From assembly GCA_932294295.1 (NCBI GenBank), contig OW028576.1, positions 21,583,227 to 21,647,226 of the forward strand: a DNA stretch of 64,000 nucleotides, given 5' to 3'. A program made the position numbers and the translations under genes. The notes under the pieces are model-generated. The model saw only the letters and a list, made by a program, of their open reading frames with translations. It did not search any database and was not told where the DNA came from. Positions 37,605-51,278 of the stretch are shown in pieces (position 1 is the first letter of the stretch; the number at the start of each line of letters is the position of its first letter). This stretch comes from Alitta virens (taxonomy: Eukaryota; Annelida; Polychaeta; Phyllodocida; Nereididae).

Positions 37605-39785
37605 GAGAGGCAGAGGACGAAGCGTGCATTATGATAGCCACGTGGGGCACTCGTGCGTAGCGGGGTCAAGGCCGTTGTAGAGGGCCAGGTTGCTGACAAG
37701 AAAACAAACGACAACAACGCAACACCGAAGTGTAATAGCCTTTTGGAACGACGTGGCACAGTTAAATTATCTAAAGTACACAGCCATGTAGGAAGTGGCA
37801 CAGTTAAATTATCTAAAGTACACAGCCATGTAGGAAGTGCACTTAGCAGTGACATGCCAGACTCACAGACCGTGCCGACTAAGTAGTAAGTTAGGTCCAC
37901 TTAGCGCAGCCAATGAGAGGCAGAGGACGAAGCGTGCATTATGATAGCCACGTGGGGCACTCGTGCGTAGCGGGGTCAAGGCCGTTGTAGAGGGCCAGGA
38001 TGCTGACAAAAAAACTAACGACAACAACGCAACACCGAAGTAATAGCCTTTTGTAAAGACGTGGCACAGTTAAATTATCTAAAGTACACAGCCATGTAGG
38101 AAGTGCACTTAGCATTGACATGCCAGACTCACAGACCGTGCCGATTATGTAGTAAGTTAGGTCCACTTTGCACAGCCAATGAGAGGCAGAGGACGAAGCG
38201 TGCATTATGATAGCCACGTGGGGCACTCGTGCGTAGCGGGGTCAAGGCCGTTGTAGAGGGCTAGGATGCTGACAAGAAAACAAACGACAATAACGCAACA
38301 CCGAAGTGTAATAGCCTTTTGGAACGACGTGGCACAGTTAAATTATCTAAAGTACACAGCCATGTAGGAAGTGCACTTAGCAGTGACATGCCAGACTCAC
38401 AGACCGTGCCGATTAAGTAGTAAGTTAGGTCCACTTAGCACAGCCAATGAGAGGCAGAGGACGAAGCGTGCATTATGATAGCCACGTGGGGCACTCGTGC
38501 GTAGCGGGGTCAAGGCCGTTGTAGAGGGCCAGGATGCTGGCAAGAAAACAAACGACAACAACGCAACACCGAAGTAATAGCCGATTGTAAAGACGTGGCA
38601 CAGTTAAATTATCAATAGTACACAGCCATGTAGGAAGTGCACTTAGCAGTGACATGCCAGACTCACAGACCGCGCCGATTAAGTAGTAAGTTAGGTCCAA
38701 TTTGCGCAGCCAATGAGAGGCAGAGGACGAAGCGTGCATTATGATAGCAGCGTGGGGCACTCGTGCGTAGCGGGGTCAAGGCCGTTGTAGAGGGCCAGGA
38801 TGCTGACAAGAAAACAAACGACAACAACGCAACACCGAAGTGTAATAGCCTTTTGGAACGACGTGGCACAGTTAAATTATCTAAAGTACACAGCCATGTA
38901 GGAAGTGCACTTAGCATGACATGCCAGACTCACAGACCGTGCCGATTAAGTAGTAAGTTAGGTCCACTTAGCAAAGCCAATGAGAGGCAGAGGACGAAGC
39001 GTGCATTATGATAGCCACGTGGGGCACTCGTGCGTAGCGGGGTCAAGGCCGTTGTAGAGGGCTAGGATGCTGACAAGAAAACAAACGACAACAACGCAAC
39101 ACCGAAGTGTAATAGCCTTTTGGAACGACGTGGCACAGTTAAATTATCTAAAGTACACAGCCATGTAGGAAGTGCACTTAGCAGTGACATGCCAGCCTCA
39201 CAGACCGCGCCGATTAAGTAGTAAGTTAGGTCCACTTAGCGCAGCCAATGAGAGGCAGAGGACGAAGCGTGCATTATGATAGCCGCGTGGGGCACTCGTG
39301 CGTAGCGGGGTCAAGGCCGTTGTAGAGGGCTAGGATGCTGACAAGAAAACAAACGACAACAACGCAACACCGAAGTGTAATAGCCTTTTGGAACGACGTG
39401 GCACAGTTAAATTATCTAAAGTACACAGCCATGTAGGAAGTGCACTTAGCAGTGACATGCCAGACTCACAGACCGCGCCGATTAAGTAGTAAGTTAGGTC
39501 CACTTAGCGCAGCCAATGAGAGGCAGAGGACGAAGCGTGCATTATGATAGCCGCGTGGGGCACTCGTGCGTAGCGGGGTCAAGGCCGTTGTAGAGGGCCA
39601 GGATGCTGACAAGAAAACAAACGACAACAACGCAACACCGAAGTGTAATAGCCTTTTGGAACGACGTGGCACAGTTAAATTATCTAAAGTACACAGCCAT
39701 GTAGGAAGTGCACTTAGCATTGACATGCCAGACTTACAGACCATGCCGATTAAGTAGTAAGTTAGGTCCTCTTAGCGCAGCCAAT
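37605..39785. repeat. HOR unit of 8 monomers (2181 bp), paralogue of 26706-28886
   Basis: Starts: 37605 F/G fusion, 37915 B, 38181 A, 38449 B', 38715 D, 38982 A, 39250 A, 39518 A. Offset from 26706 is 10899 throughout. One difference is CTCTCAG near 28567 against CTCACAG near 39466. Confidence 0.93.
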
Positions 39786-42777
39786 GAGAGGCAGAGGACG
39801 AAGCGTGCATTATGATAGCCACGTGGGGCACTCGTGCGTAGCGGGGTCAAGGCCGTTGTAGAGGGCCAGGTTGCTGACAAGAAAACAAACGACAACAACG
39901 CAACACCGAAGTGTAATAGCCTTTTGGAACGACGTGGCACAGTTAAATTATCTAAAGTACACAGCCATGTAGGAAGTGGCACAGTTAAATTATCTAAAGT
40001 ACACAGCCATGTAGGAAGTGCACTTAGCAGTGACATGCCAGACTCACAGACCGTGCCGACTAAGTAGTAAGTTAGGTCCACTTTGCACAGCCAATGAGAG
40101 GCAGAGGACGAAGCGTGCATTATGATAGCCACGTGGGGCACTCGTGCGTAGCGGGGTCAAGGCCGTTGTAGAGGGCCAGGATGCTGACAAAAAAACTAAC
40201 GACAACAACGCAACACCGAAGTAATAGCCTTTTGTAAAGACGTGGCACAGTTAAATTATCTAAAGTACACAGCCATGTAGGAAGTGCACTTAGCATTGAC
40301 ATGCCAGACTCACAGACCGTGCCGATTATGTAGTAAGTTAGGTCCACTTTGCACAGCCAATGAGAGGCAGAGGACGAAGCGTGCATTATGATAGCCACGT
40401 GGGGCACTCGTGCGTAGCGGGGTCAAGGCCGTTGTAGAGGGCCAGGATGCTGACAAGAAAACAAACGACAACAACGCAACACCGAAGTGAAATACTCTAT
40501 AGTAGCGTCAGGGAACGACGTGGCATAGTTAAATTATCAAGAGTACAAAAAATGTAGTAAGTGCACTTGGCAGTGAGATGCCAGACTCACAGACCGTGCC
40601 GATTAAGTAGTAAGTTAGGTCCACTTTGCACAGCCAATGAGAGGCAGAGGACGAAGCGTGCATTATGATAGCCACGTGGGGCACTCGTGCGTAGCGGGGT
40701 CAAGGCCGTTGTAGAGGGCTAGGATGCTGACAAGAAAACAAACGACAATAACGCAACACCGAAGTGTAATAGCCTTTTGGAACGACGTGGCACAGTTAAA
40801 TTATCTAAAGTACACAGCCATGTAGGAAGTGCACTTAGCAGTGACATGCCAGACTCACAGACCGTGCCGATTAAGTAGTAAGTTAGGTCCACTTAGCACA
40901 GCCAATGAGAGGCAGAGGACGAAGCGTGCATTATGATAGCCACGTGGGGCACTCGTGCGTAGCGGGGTCAAGGCCGTTGTAGAGGGCCAGGATGCTGACA
41001 AAAAAACTAACGACAACAACGCAACACCGAAGTAATAGCCTTTTGTAAAGACGTGGCACAGTTAAATTATCTAAAGTACACAGCCATGTAGGAAGTGCAC
41101 TTAGCATTGACATGCCAGACTCACAGACCGTGCCGATTATGTAGTAAGTTAGGTCCACTTTGCACAGCCAATGAGAGGCAGAGGACGAAGCGTGCATTAT
41201 GATAGCCACGTGGGGCACTCGTGCGTAGCGGGGTCAAGGCCGTTGTAGAGGGCTAGGATGCTGACAAGAAAACAAACGACAATAACGCAACACCGAAGTG
41301 TAATAGCCTTTTGGAACGACGTGGCACAGTTAAATTATCTAAAGTACACAGCCATGTAGGAAGTGCACTTAGCAGTGACATGCCAGACTCACAGACCGTG
41401 CCGATTAAGTAGTAAGTTAGGTCCACTTAGCACAGCCAATGAGAGGCAGAGGACGAAGCGTGCATTATGATAGCCACGTGGGGCACTCGTGCGTAGCGGG
41501 GTCAAGGCCGTTGTAGAGGGCCAGGATGCTGGCAAGAAAACAAACGACAACAACGCAACACCGAAGTAATAGCCGATTGTAAAGACGTGGCACAGTTAAA
41601 TTATCAATAGTACACAGCCATGTAGGAAGTGCACATAGCAGTGACATGCCAGACTCACAGACCGCGCCGATTAAGTAGTAAGTTAGGTCCAATTTGCGCA
41701 GCCAATGAGAGGCAGAGGACGAAGCGTGCATTATGATAGCCGCGTGGGGCACTCGTGCGTAGCGGGGTCAAGGCCGTTGTAGAGGGCCAGGATGCTGACA
41801 AGAAAACAAACGACAACAACGCAACACCGAAGTGTAATAGCCTTTTGGAACGACGTGGCACAGTTAAATTATCTAAAGTACACAGCCATGTAGGAAGTGC
41901 ACTTAGCATGACATGCCAGACTCACAGACCGTGCCGATTAAGTAGTAAGTTAGGTCCACTTAGCAAAGCCAATGAGAGGCAGAGGACGAAGCGTGCATTA
42001 TGATAGCCACGTGGGGCACTCGTGCGTAGCGGGGTCAAGGCCGTTGTAGAGGGCTAGGATGCTGACAAGAAAACAAACGACAACAACGCAACACCGAAGT
42101 GTAATAGCCTTTTGGAACGACGTGGCACAGTTAAATTATCTAAAGTACACAGCCATGTAGGAAGTGCACTTAGCAGTGACATGCCAGCCTCACAGACCGC
42201 GCCGATTAAGTAGTAAGTTAGGTCCACTTAGCGCAGCCAATGAGAGGCAGAGGACGAAGCGTGCATTATGATAGCCGCGTGGGGCACTCGTGCGTAGCGG
42301 GGTCAAGGCCGTTGTAGAGGGCTAGGATGCTGACAAGAAAACAAACGACAACAACGCAACACCGAAGTGTAATAGCCTTTTGGAACGACGTGGCACAGTT
42401 AAATTATCTAAAGTACACAGCCATGTAGGAAGTGCACTTAGCAGTGACATGCCAGACTCACAGACCGCGCCGATTAAGTAGTAAGTTAGGTCCACTTAGC
42501 GCAGCCAATGAGAGGCAGAGGACGAAGCGTGCATTATGATAGCCGCGTGGGGCACTCGTGCGTAGCGGGGTCAAGGCCGTTGTAGAGGGCCAGGATGCTG
42601 ACAAGAAAACAAACGACAACAACGCAACACCGAAGTGTAATAGCCTTTTGGAACGACGTGGCACAGTTAAATTATCTAAAGTACACAGCCATGTAGGAAG
42701 TGCACTTAGCATTGACATGCCAGACTTACAGACCGTGCCGATTAAGTAGTAAGTTAGGTCCACTTAGCGCAGCCAAT
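39786..42777. repeat. HOR unit of 11 monomers (2992 bp)
   Basis: Starts: 39786 F/G fusion, 40096 B, 40362 C, 40639 A, 40907 B, 41173 A, 41441 B', 41707 D, 41974 A, 42242 A, 42510 A. It is the unexpanded counterpart of 28887-34304, with offsets of 10899, then 9009, then 8473. GCACATAGCAG in the B' monomer is shared with 32432. Confidence 0.92.
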
Positions 42778-45700
42778 GAGAGGCAGAGGACGAAGCGTGC
42801 ATTATGATAGCCACGTGGGGCACTTGTGCGTAGCGGGGTCAAGGCCGTTGTAGAGGGCCAGGTTGCTGACAAGAAAACAAACGACAACAACGCAACACCG
42901 AAGTGTAATAGCCTTTTGGAACGACGTGGCACAGTTAAATTATCTAAAGTACACAGCCATGTAGGAAGTGGCACAGTTAAATTATCTAAAGTACACAGCC
43001 ATGTAGGAAGTGACCTTAGCAGTGACATGCCAGACTCACAGACCGTGCCGACTAAGTAGTAAGTTAGGTCCACTTTGCACAGCCAATGAGAGGCAGAGGA
43101 CGAAGCGTGCATTATGATAGCCACGTGGGGCACTCGTGTGTAGCGGGGTCAAGGCCGTTGTAGAGGGCCAGGATGCTGACAAAAAAACTAACGACAACAA
43201 CGCAACACCGAAGTAATAGCCTTTTGTAAAGACGTGGCACAGTTAAATTATCTAAAGTACACAGCCATGTAGGAAGTGGCACAGTTAAATTATCTAAAGT
43301 ACACAGCCATGTAGGAAGTGCACTTAGCAGTGACATGCCAGACTCACAGACCGTGCCGACTAAGTAGTAAGTTAGGTCCACTTTGCACAGCCAATGAGAG
43401 GCAGAGGACGAAGCGTGCATTATGATAGCCACGTGGGGCACTCGTGCGTAGCGGGGTCAAGGCCGTTGTAGAGGGCCAGGATGCTGACAAAAAAACTAAC
43501 GACAACAACGCAACACCGAAGTAATAGCCTTTTGTAAAGACGTGGCACAGTTAAATTATCTAAAGTACACAGCCATGTAGGAAGTGCACTTAGCATTGAC
43601 ATGCCAGACTCACAGACCGTGCCGATTATGTAGTAAGTTAGGTCCACTTTGCACAGCCAATGAGAGGCAGAGGACGAAGCGTGCATTATGATAGCCACGT
43701 GGGGCACTCGTGCGTAGCGGGGTCAAGGCCGTTGTAGAGGGCCAGGATGCTGACAAGAAAACAAACGACAACAACGCAACACCGAAGTGAAATACTCTAT
43801 AGTAGCGTCAGGGAACGACGTGGCATAGTTAAATTATCAAGAGTACAAAAAATGTAGTAAGTGCACTTGGCAGTGAGATGCCAGACTCACAGACCGTGCC
43901 GATTAAGTAGTAAGTTAGGTCCACTTTGCACAGCCAATGAGAGGCGGAGGACGAAGCGTGCATTATGATAGCCACGTGGGGCACTCGTGCGTAGCGGGGT
44001 CAAGGCCGTTGTAGAGGGCTAGGATGCTGACAAGAAAACAAACGACAATAACGCAACACCGAAGTGTAATAGCCTTTTGGAACGACGTGGCACAGTTAAA
44101 TTATCTAAAGTACACAGCCATGTAGGAAGTGCACTTAGCAGTGACATGCCAGACTCACAGACCGTGCCGATTAAGTAGTAAGTTAGGTCCACTTAGCACA
44201 GCCAATGAGAGGCAGAGGACGAAGCGTGCATTATGATAGCCACGTGGGGCACTCGTGCGTAGCGGGGTCAAGGCCGTTGTAGAGGGCCAGGATGCTGACA
44301 AAAAAACTAACGACAACAACGCAACACCGAAGTAATAGCCTTTTGTAAAGACGTGGCACAGTTAAATTATCTAAAGTACACAGCCATGTAGGAAGTGCAC
44401 TTAGCATTGACATGCCAGACTCACAGACCGTGCCGATTATGTAGTAAGTTAGGTCCACTTTGCACAGCCAATGAGAGGCAGAGGACGAAGCGTGCATTAT
44501 GATAGCCACGTGGGGCACTCGTGCGTAGCGGGGTCAAGGCCGTTGTAGAGGGCTAGGATGCTGACAAGAAAACAAACGACAATAACGCAACACCGAAGTG
44601 TAATAGCCTTTTGGAACGACGTGGCACAGTTAAATTATCTAAAGTACACAGCCATGTAGGAAGTGCACTTAGCAGTGACATGCCAGACTCACAGACCGTG
44701 CCGATTAAGTAGTAAGTTAGGTCCACTTAGCACAGCCAATGAGAGGCAGAGGACGAAGCGTGCATTATGATAGCCACGTGGGGCACTCGTGCGTAGCGGG
44801 GTCAAGGCCGTTGTAGAGGGCCAGGATGCTGGCAAGAAAACAAACGACAACAACGCAACACCGAAGTAATAGCCGATTGTAAAGACGTGGCACAGTTAAA
44901 TTATCAATAGTACACAGCCATGTAGGAAGTGCACTTAGCAGTGACATGCCAGACTCACAGACCGCGCCGATTAAGTAGTAAGTTAGGTCCAATTTGCGCA
45001 GCCAATGAGAGGCAGAGGACGAAGCGTGCATTATGATAGCCGCGTGGGGCACTCGTGCGTAGCGGGGTCAAGGCCGTTGTAGAGGGCCAGGATGCTGACA
45101 AGAAAACAAACGACAACAACGCAACACCGAAGTGTAATAGCCTTTTGGAACGACGTGGCACAGTTAAATTATCTAAAGTACACAGCCATGTAGGAAGTGC
45201 ACTTAGCATGACATGCCAGACTCACAGACCGTGCCGATTAAGTAGTAAGTTAGGTCCACTTAGCAAAGCCAATGAGAGGCAGAGGACGAAGCGTGCATTA
45301 TGATAGCCACGTGGGGCACTCGTGCGTAGCGGGGTCAAGGCCGTTGTAGAGGGCTAGGATGCTGACAAGAAAACAAACGACAACAACGCAACACCGAAGT
45401 GTAATAGCCTTTTGGAACGACGTGGCACAGTTAAATTATCTAAAGTACACAGCCATGTAGGAAGTGCACTTAGCAGTGACATGCCAGCCTCACAGACCGC
45501 GCCGATTAAGTAGTAAGTTAGGTCCACTTAGCGCAGCCAATGAGAGGCAGAGGACGAAGCGTGCATTATGATAGCCGCGTGGGGCACTCGTGCGTAGCGG
45601 GGTCAAGGCCGTTGTAGAGGGCCAGGATGCTGACAAGAAAACAAACGACAACAACGCAACACCGAAGTGTAATAGCCTTTTGGAACGACGTGGCACAGTT

Positions 45701-45809
45701 AAATTATCTAAAGTACACAGCCATGTAGGAAGTGCACTTAGCATTGACATGCCAGACTTACAGACCGTGCCGATTAAGTAGTAAGTTAGGTCGACTTAGC
45801 GCAGCCAAT
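42778..45809. repeat. HOR unit of 11 monomers (3032 bp)
   Basis: Starts: 42778 F, 43088 G, 43396 B, 43662 C, 43939 A, 44207 B, 44473 A, 44741 B', 45007 D, 45274 A, 45542 A. It is the paralogue of 34305-37336. Confidence 0.93.
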
Positions 45810-48030
45810 GAGAGGCAGAGGACGAAGCGTGCATTATGATAGCCACGTGGGGCACTCGTGCGTAGCGGGGTCAAGGCCGTTGTAGAGGGCCAGGTTGCTG
45901 ACAAGAAAACAAACGACAACAACGCAACACCGAAGTGTAATAGCCTTTTGGAACGACGTGGCACAGTTAAATTATCTAAAGTACACAGCCATGTAGGAAG
46001 TGGCACAGTTAAATTATCTAAAGTACACAGCCATGTAGGAAGTGACCTTAGCAGTGACATGCCAGACTCACAGACCGAGCCGACTAAGTAGTAAGTTAGG
46101 TCCACTTTGCACAGCCAATGAGAGGCAGAGGACGAAGCGTGCATTATGATAGCCACGTGGGGCACTCGTGCGTAGCGGGGTCAAGGCCGTTGTAGAGGGC
46201 CAGGATGCTGACAAAAAAACTAACGACAACAACGCAACACCGAAGTAATAGCCTTTTGTAAAGACGTGGCACAGTTAAATTATCTAAAGTACACAGCCAT
46301 GTAGGAAGTGGCACAGTTAAATTATCTAAAGTACACAGCCATGTAGGAAGTGCACTTAGCAGTGACATGCCAGACTCACAGACCGTGCCGATTAAGTAGT
46401 AAGTTAGGTCCACTTAGCACAGCCAATGAGAGGCAGAGGACGAAGCGTGCATTATGATAGCCACGTGGGGCACTCGTGCGTAGCGGGGTCAAGGCCGTTG
46501 TAGAGGGCCAGGATGCTGACAAAAAAACTAACGACAACAACGCAACACCGAAGTAATAGCCTTTTGTAAAGACGTGGCACAGTTAAATTATCTAAAGTAC
46601 ACAGCCATGTAGGAAGTGCACTTAGCATTGACATGCCAGACTCACAGACCGTGCCGATTATGTAGTAAGTTAGGTCCACTTTGCACAGCCAATGAGAGGC
46701 AGAGGACGAAGCGTGCATTATGATAGCCACGTGGGGCACTCGTGCGTAGCGGGGTCAAGGCCGTTGTAGAGGGCTAGGATGCTGACAAGAAAACAAACGA
46801 CAATAACGCAACACCGAAGTGTAATAGCCTTTTGGAACGACGTGGCACAGTTAAATTATCTAAAGTACACAGCCATGTAGGAAGTGCACTTAGCAGTGAC
46901 ATGCCAGACTCACAGACCGTGCCGATTAAGTAGTAAGTTAGGTCCACTTAGCACAGCCAATGAGAGGCAGAGGACGAAGCGTGCATTATGATAGCCACGT
47001 GGGGCACTCGTGCGTAGCGGGGTCAAGGCCGTTGTAGAGGGCCAGGATGCTGGCAAGAAAACAAACGACAACAACGCAACACCGAAGTAATAGCCGATTG
47101 TAAAGACGTGGCACAGTTAAATTATCAATAGTACACAGCCATGTAGGAAGTGCACTTAGCAGTGACATGCCAGACTCACAGACCGCGCCGATTAAGTAGT
47201 AAGTTAGGTCCAATTTGCGCAGCCAATGAGAGGCAGAGGACGAAGCGTGCATTATGATAGCCGCGTGGGGCACTCGTGCGTAGCGGGGTCAAGGCCGTTG
47301 TAGAGGGCCAGGATGCTGACAAGAAAACAAACGACAACAACGCAACACCGAAGTGTAATAGCCTTTTGGAACGACGTGGCACAGTTAAATTATCTAAAGT
47401 ACACAGCCATGTAGGAAGTGCACTTAGCATGACATGCCAGACTCACAGACCGTGCCGATTAAGTAGTAAGTTAGGTCCACTTAGCAAAGCCAATGAGAGG
47501 CAGAGGACGAAGCGTGCATTATGATAGCCACGTGGGGCACTCGTGCGTAGCGGGGTCAAGGCCGTTGTAGAGGGCTAGGATGCTGACAAGAAAACAAACG
47601 ACAACAACGCAACACCGAAGTGTAATAGCCTTTTGGAACGACGTGGCACAGTTAAATTATCTAAAGTACACAGCCATGTAGGAAGTGCACTTAGCAGTGA
47701 CATGCCAGCCTCACAGACCGCGCCGATTAAGTAGTAAGTTAGGTCCACTTAGCGCAGCCAATGAGAGGCAGAGGACGAAGCGTGCATCATGATAGCCGCG
47801 TGGGGCACTCGTGCGTAGCGGGGTCAAGGCCGTTGTAGAGGGCCAGGATGCTGACAAGAAAACAAACGACAACAACGCAACACCGAAGTGTAATAGCCTT
47901 TTGGAACGACGTGGCACAGTTAAATTATCTAAAGTACACAGCCATGTAGGAAGTGCACTTAGCATTGACATGCCAGACTTACAGACCGTGCCGATTAAGT
48001 AGTAAGTTAGGTCGACTTAGCGCAGCCAAT
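45810..48030. repeat. Shortened HOR unit of 8 monomers (2221 bp)
   Basis: Starts: 45810 F, 46120 G, 46428 B, 46694 A, 46962 B', 47228 D, 47495 A, 47763 A. The B-C-A triplet is missing. GGTCGACTTAG precedes this unit (end of 45542-45809) and ends its last monomer. The start of 47763 carries CATCATGATAG. Confidence 0.9.
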
Positions 48031-49941
48031 GAGAGGCAGAGGACGAAGCGTGCATTATGATAGCCACGTGGGGCACTCGTGCGTAGCGGGGTCAAGGCCG
48101 TTGTAGAGGGCCAGGATGCTGACAAAAAAACTAACGACAACAACGCAACACCGAAGTAATAGCCTTTTGTAAAGACGTGGCACAGTTAAATTATCTAAAG
48201 TACACAGCCATGTAGGAAGTGGCACAGTTAAATTATCTAAAGTACACAGCCATGTAGGAAGTGCACTTAGCAGTGACATGCCAGACTCACAGACCGTGCC
48301 GACTAAGTAGTAAGTTAGGTCCACTTTGCACAGCCAATGAGAGGCAGAGGACGAAGCGTACATTATGATAGCCACGTGGGGCACTCGTGCGTAGCGGGGT
48401 CAAGGCCGTTGTAGAGGGCCAGGATGCTGACAAAAAAACTAACGACAACAACGCAACACCGAAGTAATAGCCTTTTGTAAAGACGTGGCACAGTTAAATT
48501 ATCTAAAGTACACAGCCATGTAGGAAGTGCACTTAGCATTGACATGCCAGACTCACAGACCGTGCCGATTATGTAGTAAGTTAGGTCCACTTTGCGCAGC
48601 CAATGAGAGGCAGAGGACGAAGCGTGCATTATGATAGCCACGTGGGGCACTCGTGCGTAGCGGGGTCAAGGCCGTTGTAGAGGGCTAGGATGCTGACAAG
48701 AAAACAAACGACAATAACGCAACACCGAAGTGTAATAGCCTTTTGGAACGACGTGGTACAGTTAAATTATCTAAAGTACACAGCCATGTAGGAAGTGCAC
48801 TTAGCAGTGACATGCCAGACTCACAGACCGTGCCGATTAAGTAGTAAGTTAGGTCCACTTAGCACAGCCAATGAGAGGCAGAGGACGAAGCGTGCATTAT
48901 GATAGCCACGTGGGGCACTCGTGCGTAGCGGGGTCAAGGCCGTTGTAGAGGGCCAGGATGCTGACGAAAAAACTAACGACAACAACGCAACACCGAAGTA
49001 ATAGCCGATTGTAAAGACGTGGCACAGTTAAATTATCTAAAGTACACAGCCATGTAGGAAGTGCACTTAGCAGTGACATGCCAGACTCACAGACCGCGCC
49101 GATTAAGTAGTAAGTTAGGTCCACTTAGCACAGCCTATGAGAGGCAGAGGACTAAGCGTGCATTATGATAGCCACGTGGGGCACTCGTGCGTAGCGGGGT
49201 CAAGGCCGTTGTAGAGGGCCAGGATGCTGACAAGAAAACAAACGACAACAACGCAACACCGAAGTGTAATAGCCTTTTGGAACGACGTGGCACAGTTAAA
49301 TTATCAATAGTACACAGCCATGTAGGAAGTGCACTTAGCATGACATGCCAGACTCACAGACCGTGCCGATTAAGTAGTAAGTTAGGTCCACTTAGCAAAG
49401 CCAATGAGAGGCAGAGGACGAAGCGTGCATTATGATAGCCACGTGGGGCACTCGTGCGTAGCGGGGTCAAGGCCGTTGTAGAGGGCTAGGATGCTGACAA
49501 GAAAACAAACGACAACAACGCAACACCGAAGTGTAATAGCCTTTTGGAACGACGTGGCACAGTTAAATTATCAATAGTACACAGCCATGTAGGAAGTGCA
49601 CTTAGCAGTGACATGCCAGACTCACAGACCGCGCCGATTAAGTAGTAAGTTAGGTCCACTTAGCGCAGCCAATGAGAGGCAGAGGACGGAGCGTGCATTA
49701 TGATAGCCGCGTGGGGCACTCGTGCGTAGCGGGGTCAAGGCCGTTTTAGAGGGCTAGGATGCTGACAAGAAAACAAACGACAACAACGCAACACCGAAGT
49801 GTAATAGCCTTTTGGAACGACGTGGCACAGTTAAATTATCTAAATTACACAGCCATGTAGGAAGTGCACTTAGCATTGACATGCCAGACTTACAGACCGC
49901 GCCGATTAAGTAGTAAGTTAGGTCCACTTTGCACAGCCAAT
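48031..49941. repeat. Truncated HOR unit of 7 monomers (1911 bp)
   Basis: Starts: 48031 G, 48339 B, 48605 A, 48873 B'', 49139 D, 49406 A, 49674 A. No F monomer precedes the G. The D and first A here have CAATAGTAC, unlike D monomers further left. The final five monomers are repeated at 49942-51278. Confidence 0.9.
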
Positions 49942-51278
49942 GAGAGGCAGAGGACGAAGCGTGCATTATGATAGCCACGTGGGGCACTCGTGCGTAGCGG
50001 GGTCAAGGCCGTTGTAGAGGGCTAGGATGCTGACAAGAAAACAAACGACAATAACGCAACACCGAAGTGTAATAGCCTTTTGGAACGACGTGGTACAGTT
50101 AAATTATCTAAAGTACACAGCCATGTAGGAAGTGCACTTAGCAGTGACATGCCAGACTCACAGACCGTGCCGATTAAGTAGTAAGTTAGGTCCACTTAGC
50201 ACAGCCAATGAGAGGCAGAGGACGAAGCGTGCATTATGATAGCCACGTGGGGCACTCGTGCGTAGCGGGGTCAAGGCCGTTGTAGAGGGCCAGGATGCTG
50301 ACGAAAAAACTAACGACAACAACGCAACACCGAAGTAATAGCCGATTGTAAAGACGTGGCACAGTTAAATTATCTAAAGTACACAGCCATGTAGGAAGTG
50401 CACTTAGCAGTGACATGCCAGACTCACAGACCGCGCCGATTAAGTAGTAAGTTAGGTCCACTTAGCACAGCCTATGAGAGGCAGAGGACTAAGCGTGCAT
50501 TATGATAGCCACGTGGGGCACTCGTGCGTAGCGGGGTCAAGGCCGTTGTAGAGGGCCAGGATGCTGACAAGAAAACAAACGACAACAACGCAACACCGAA
50601 GTGTAATAGCCTTTTGGAACGACGTGGCACAGTTAAATTATCAATAGTACACAGCCATGTAGGAAGTGCACTTAGCATGACATGCCAGACTCACAGACCG
50701 TGCCGATTAAGTAGTAAGTTAGGTCCACTTAGCAAAGCCAATGAGAGGCAGAGGACGAAGCGTGCATTATGATAGCCACGTGGGGCACTCGTGCGTAGCG
50801 GGGTCAAGGCCGTTGTAGAGGGCTAGGATGCTGACAAGAAAACAAACGACAACAACGCAACACCGAAGTGTAATAGCCTTTTGGAACGACGTGGCACAGT
50901 TAAATTATCAATAGTACACAGCCATGTAGGAAGTGCACTTAGCAGTGACATGCCAGACTCACAGACCGCGCCGATTAAGTAGAAAGTTAGGTCCACTTAG
51001 CGCAGCCAATGAGAGGCAGAGGACGGAGCGTGCATTATGATAGCCGCGTGGGGCACTCGTGCGTAGCGGGGTCAAGGCCGTTTTAGAGGGCTAGGATGCT
51101 GACAAGAAAACAAACGACAACAACGCAACACCGAAGTGTAATAGCCTTTTGGAACGACGTGGCACAGTTAAATTATCTAAATTACACAGCCATGTAGGAA
51201 GTGCACTTAGCATTGACATGCCAGACTTACAGACCGCGCCGATTAAGTAGTAAGTTAGGTCCACTTTGCACAGCCAAT
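49942..51278. repeat. 1337-bp tandem duplication, copy 2 (of 48605-49941)
   Basis: Starts: 49942 A, 50210 B'', 50476 D, 50743 A, 51011 A. All marks of copy 1 recur: GTGGTACAG, CGATTG, the D deletion, GAGGACGGAGC and CTAAATTAC. A new GTAGAAAGTTAG near 50978 distinguishes this copy and is shared with its later duplicate near 55645. Confidence 0.93.
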
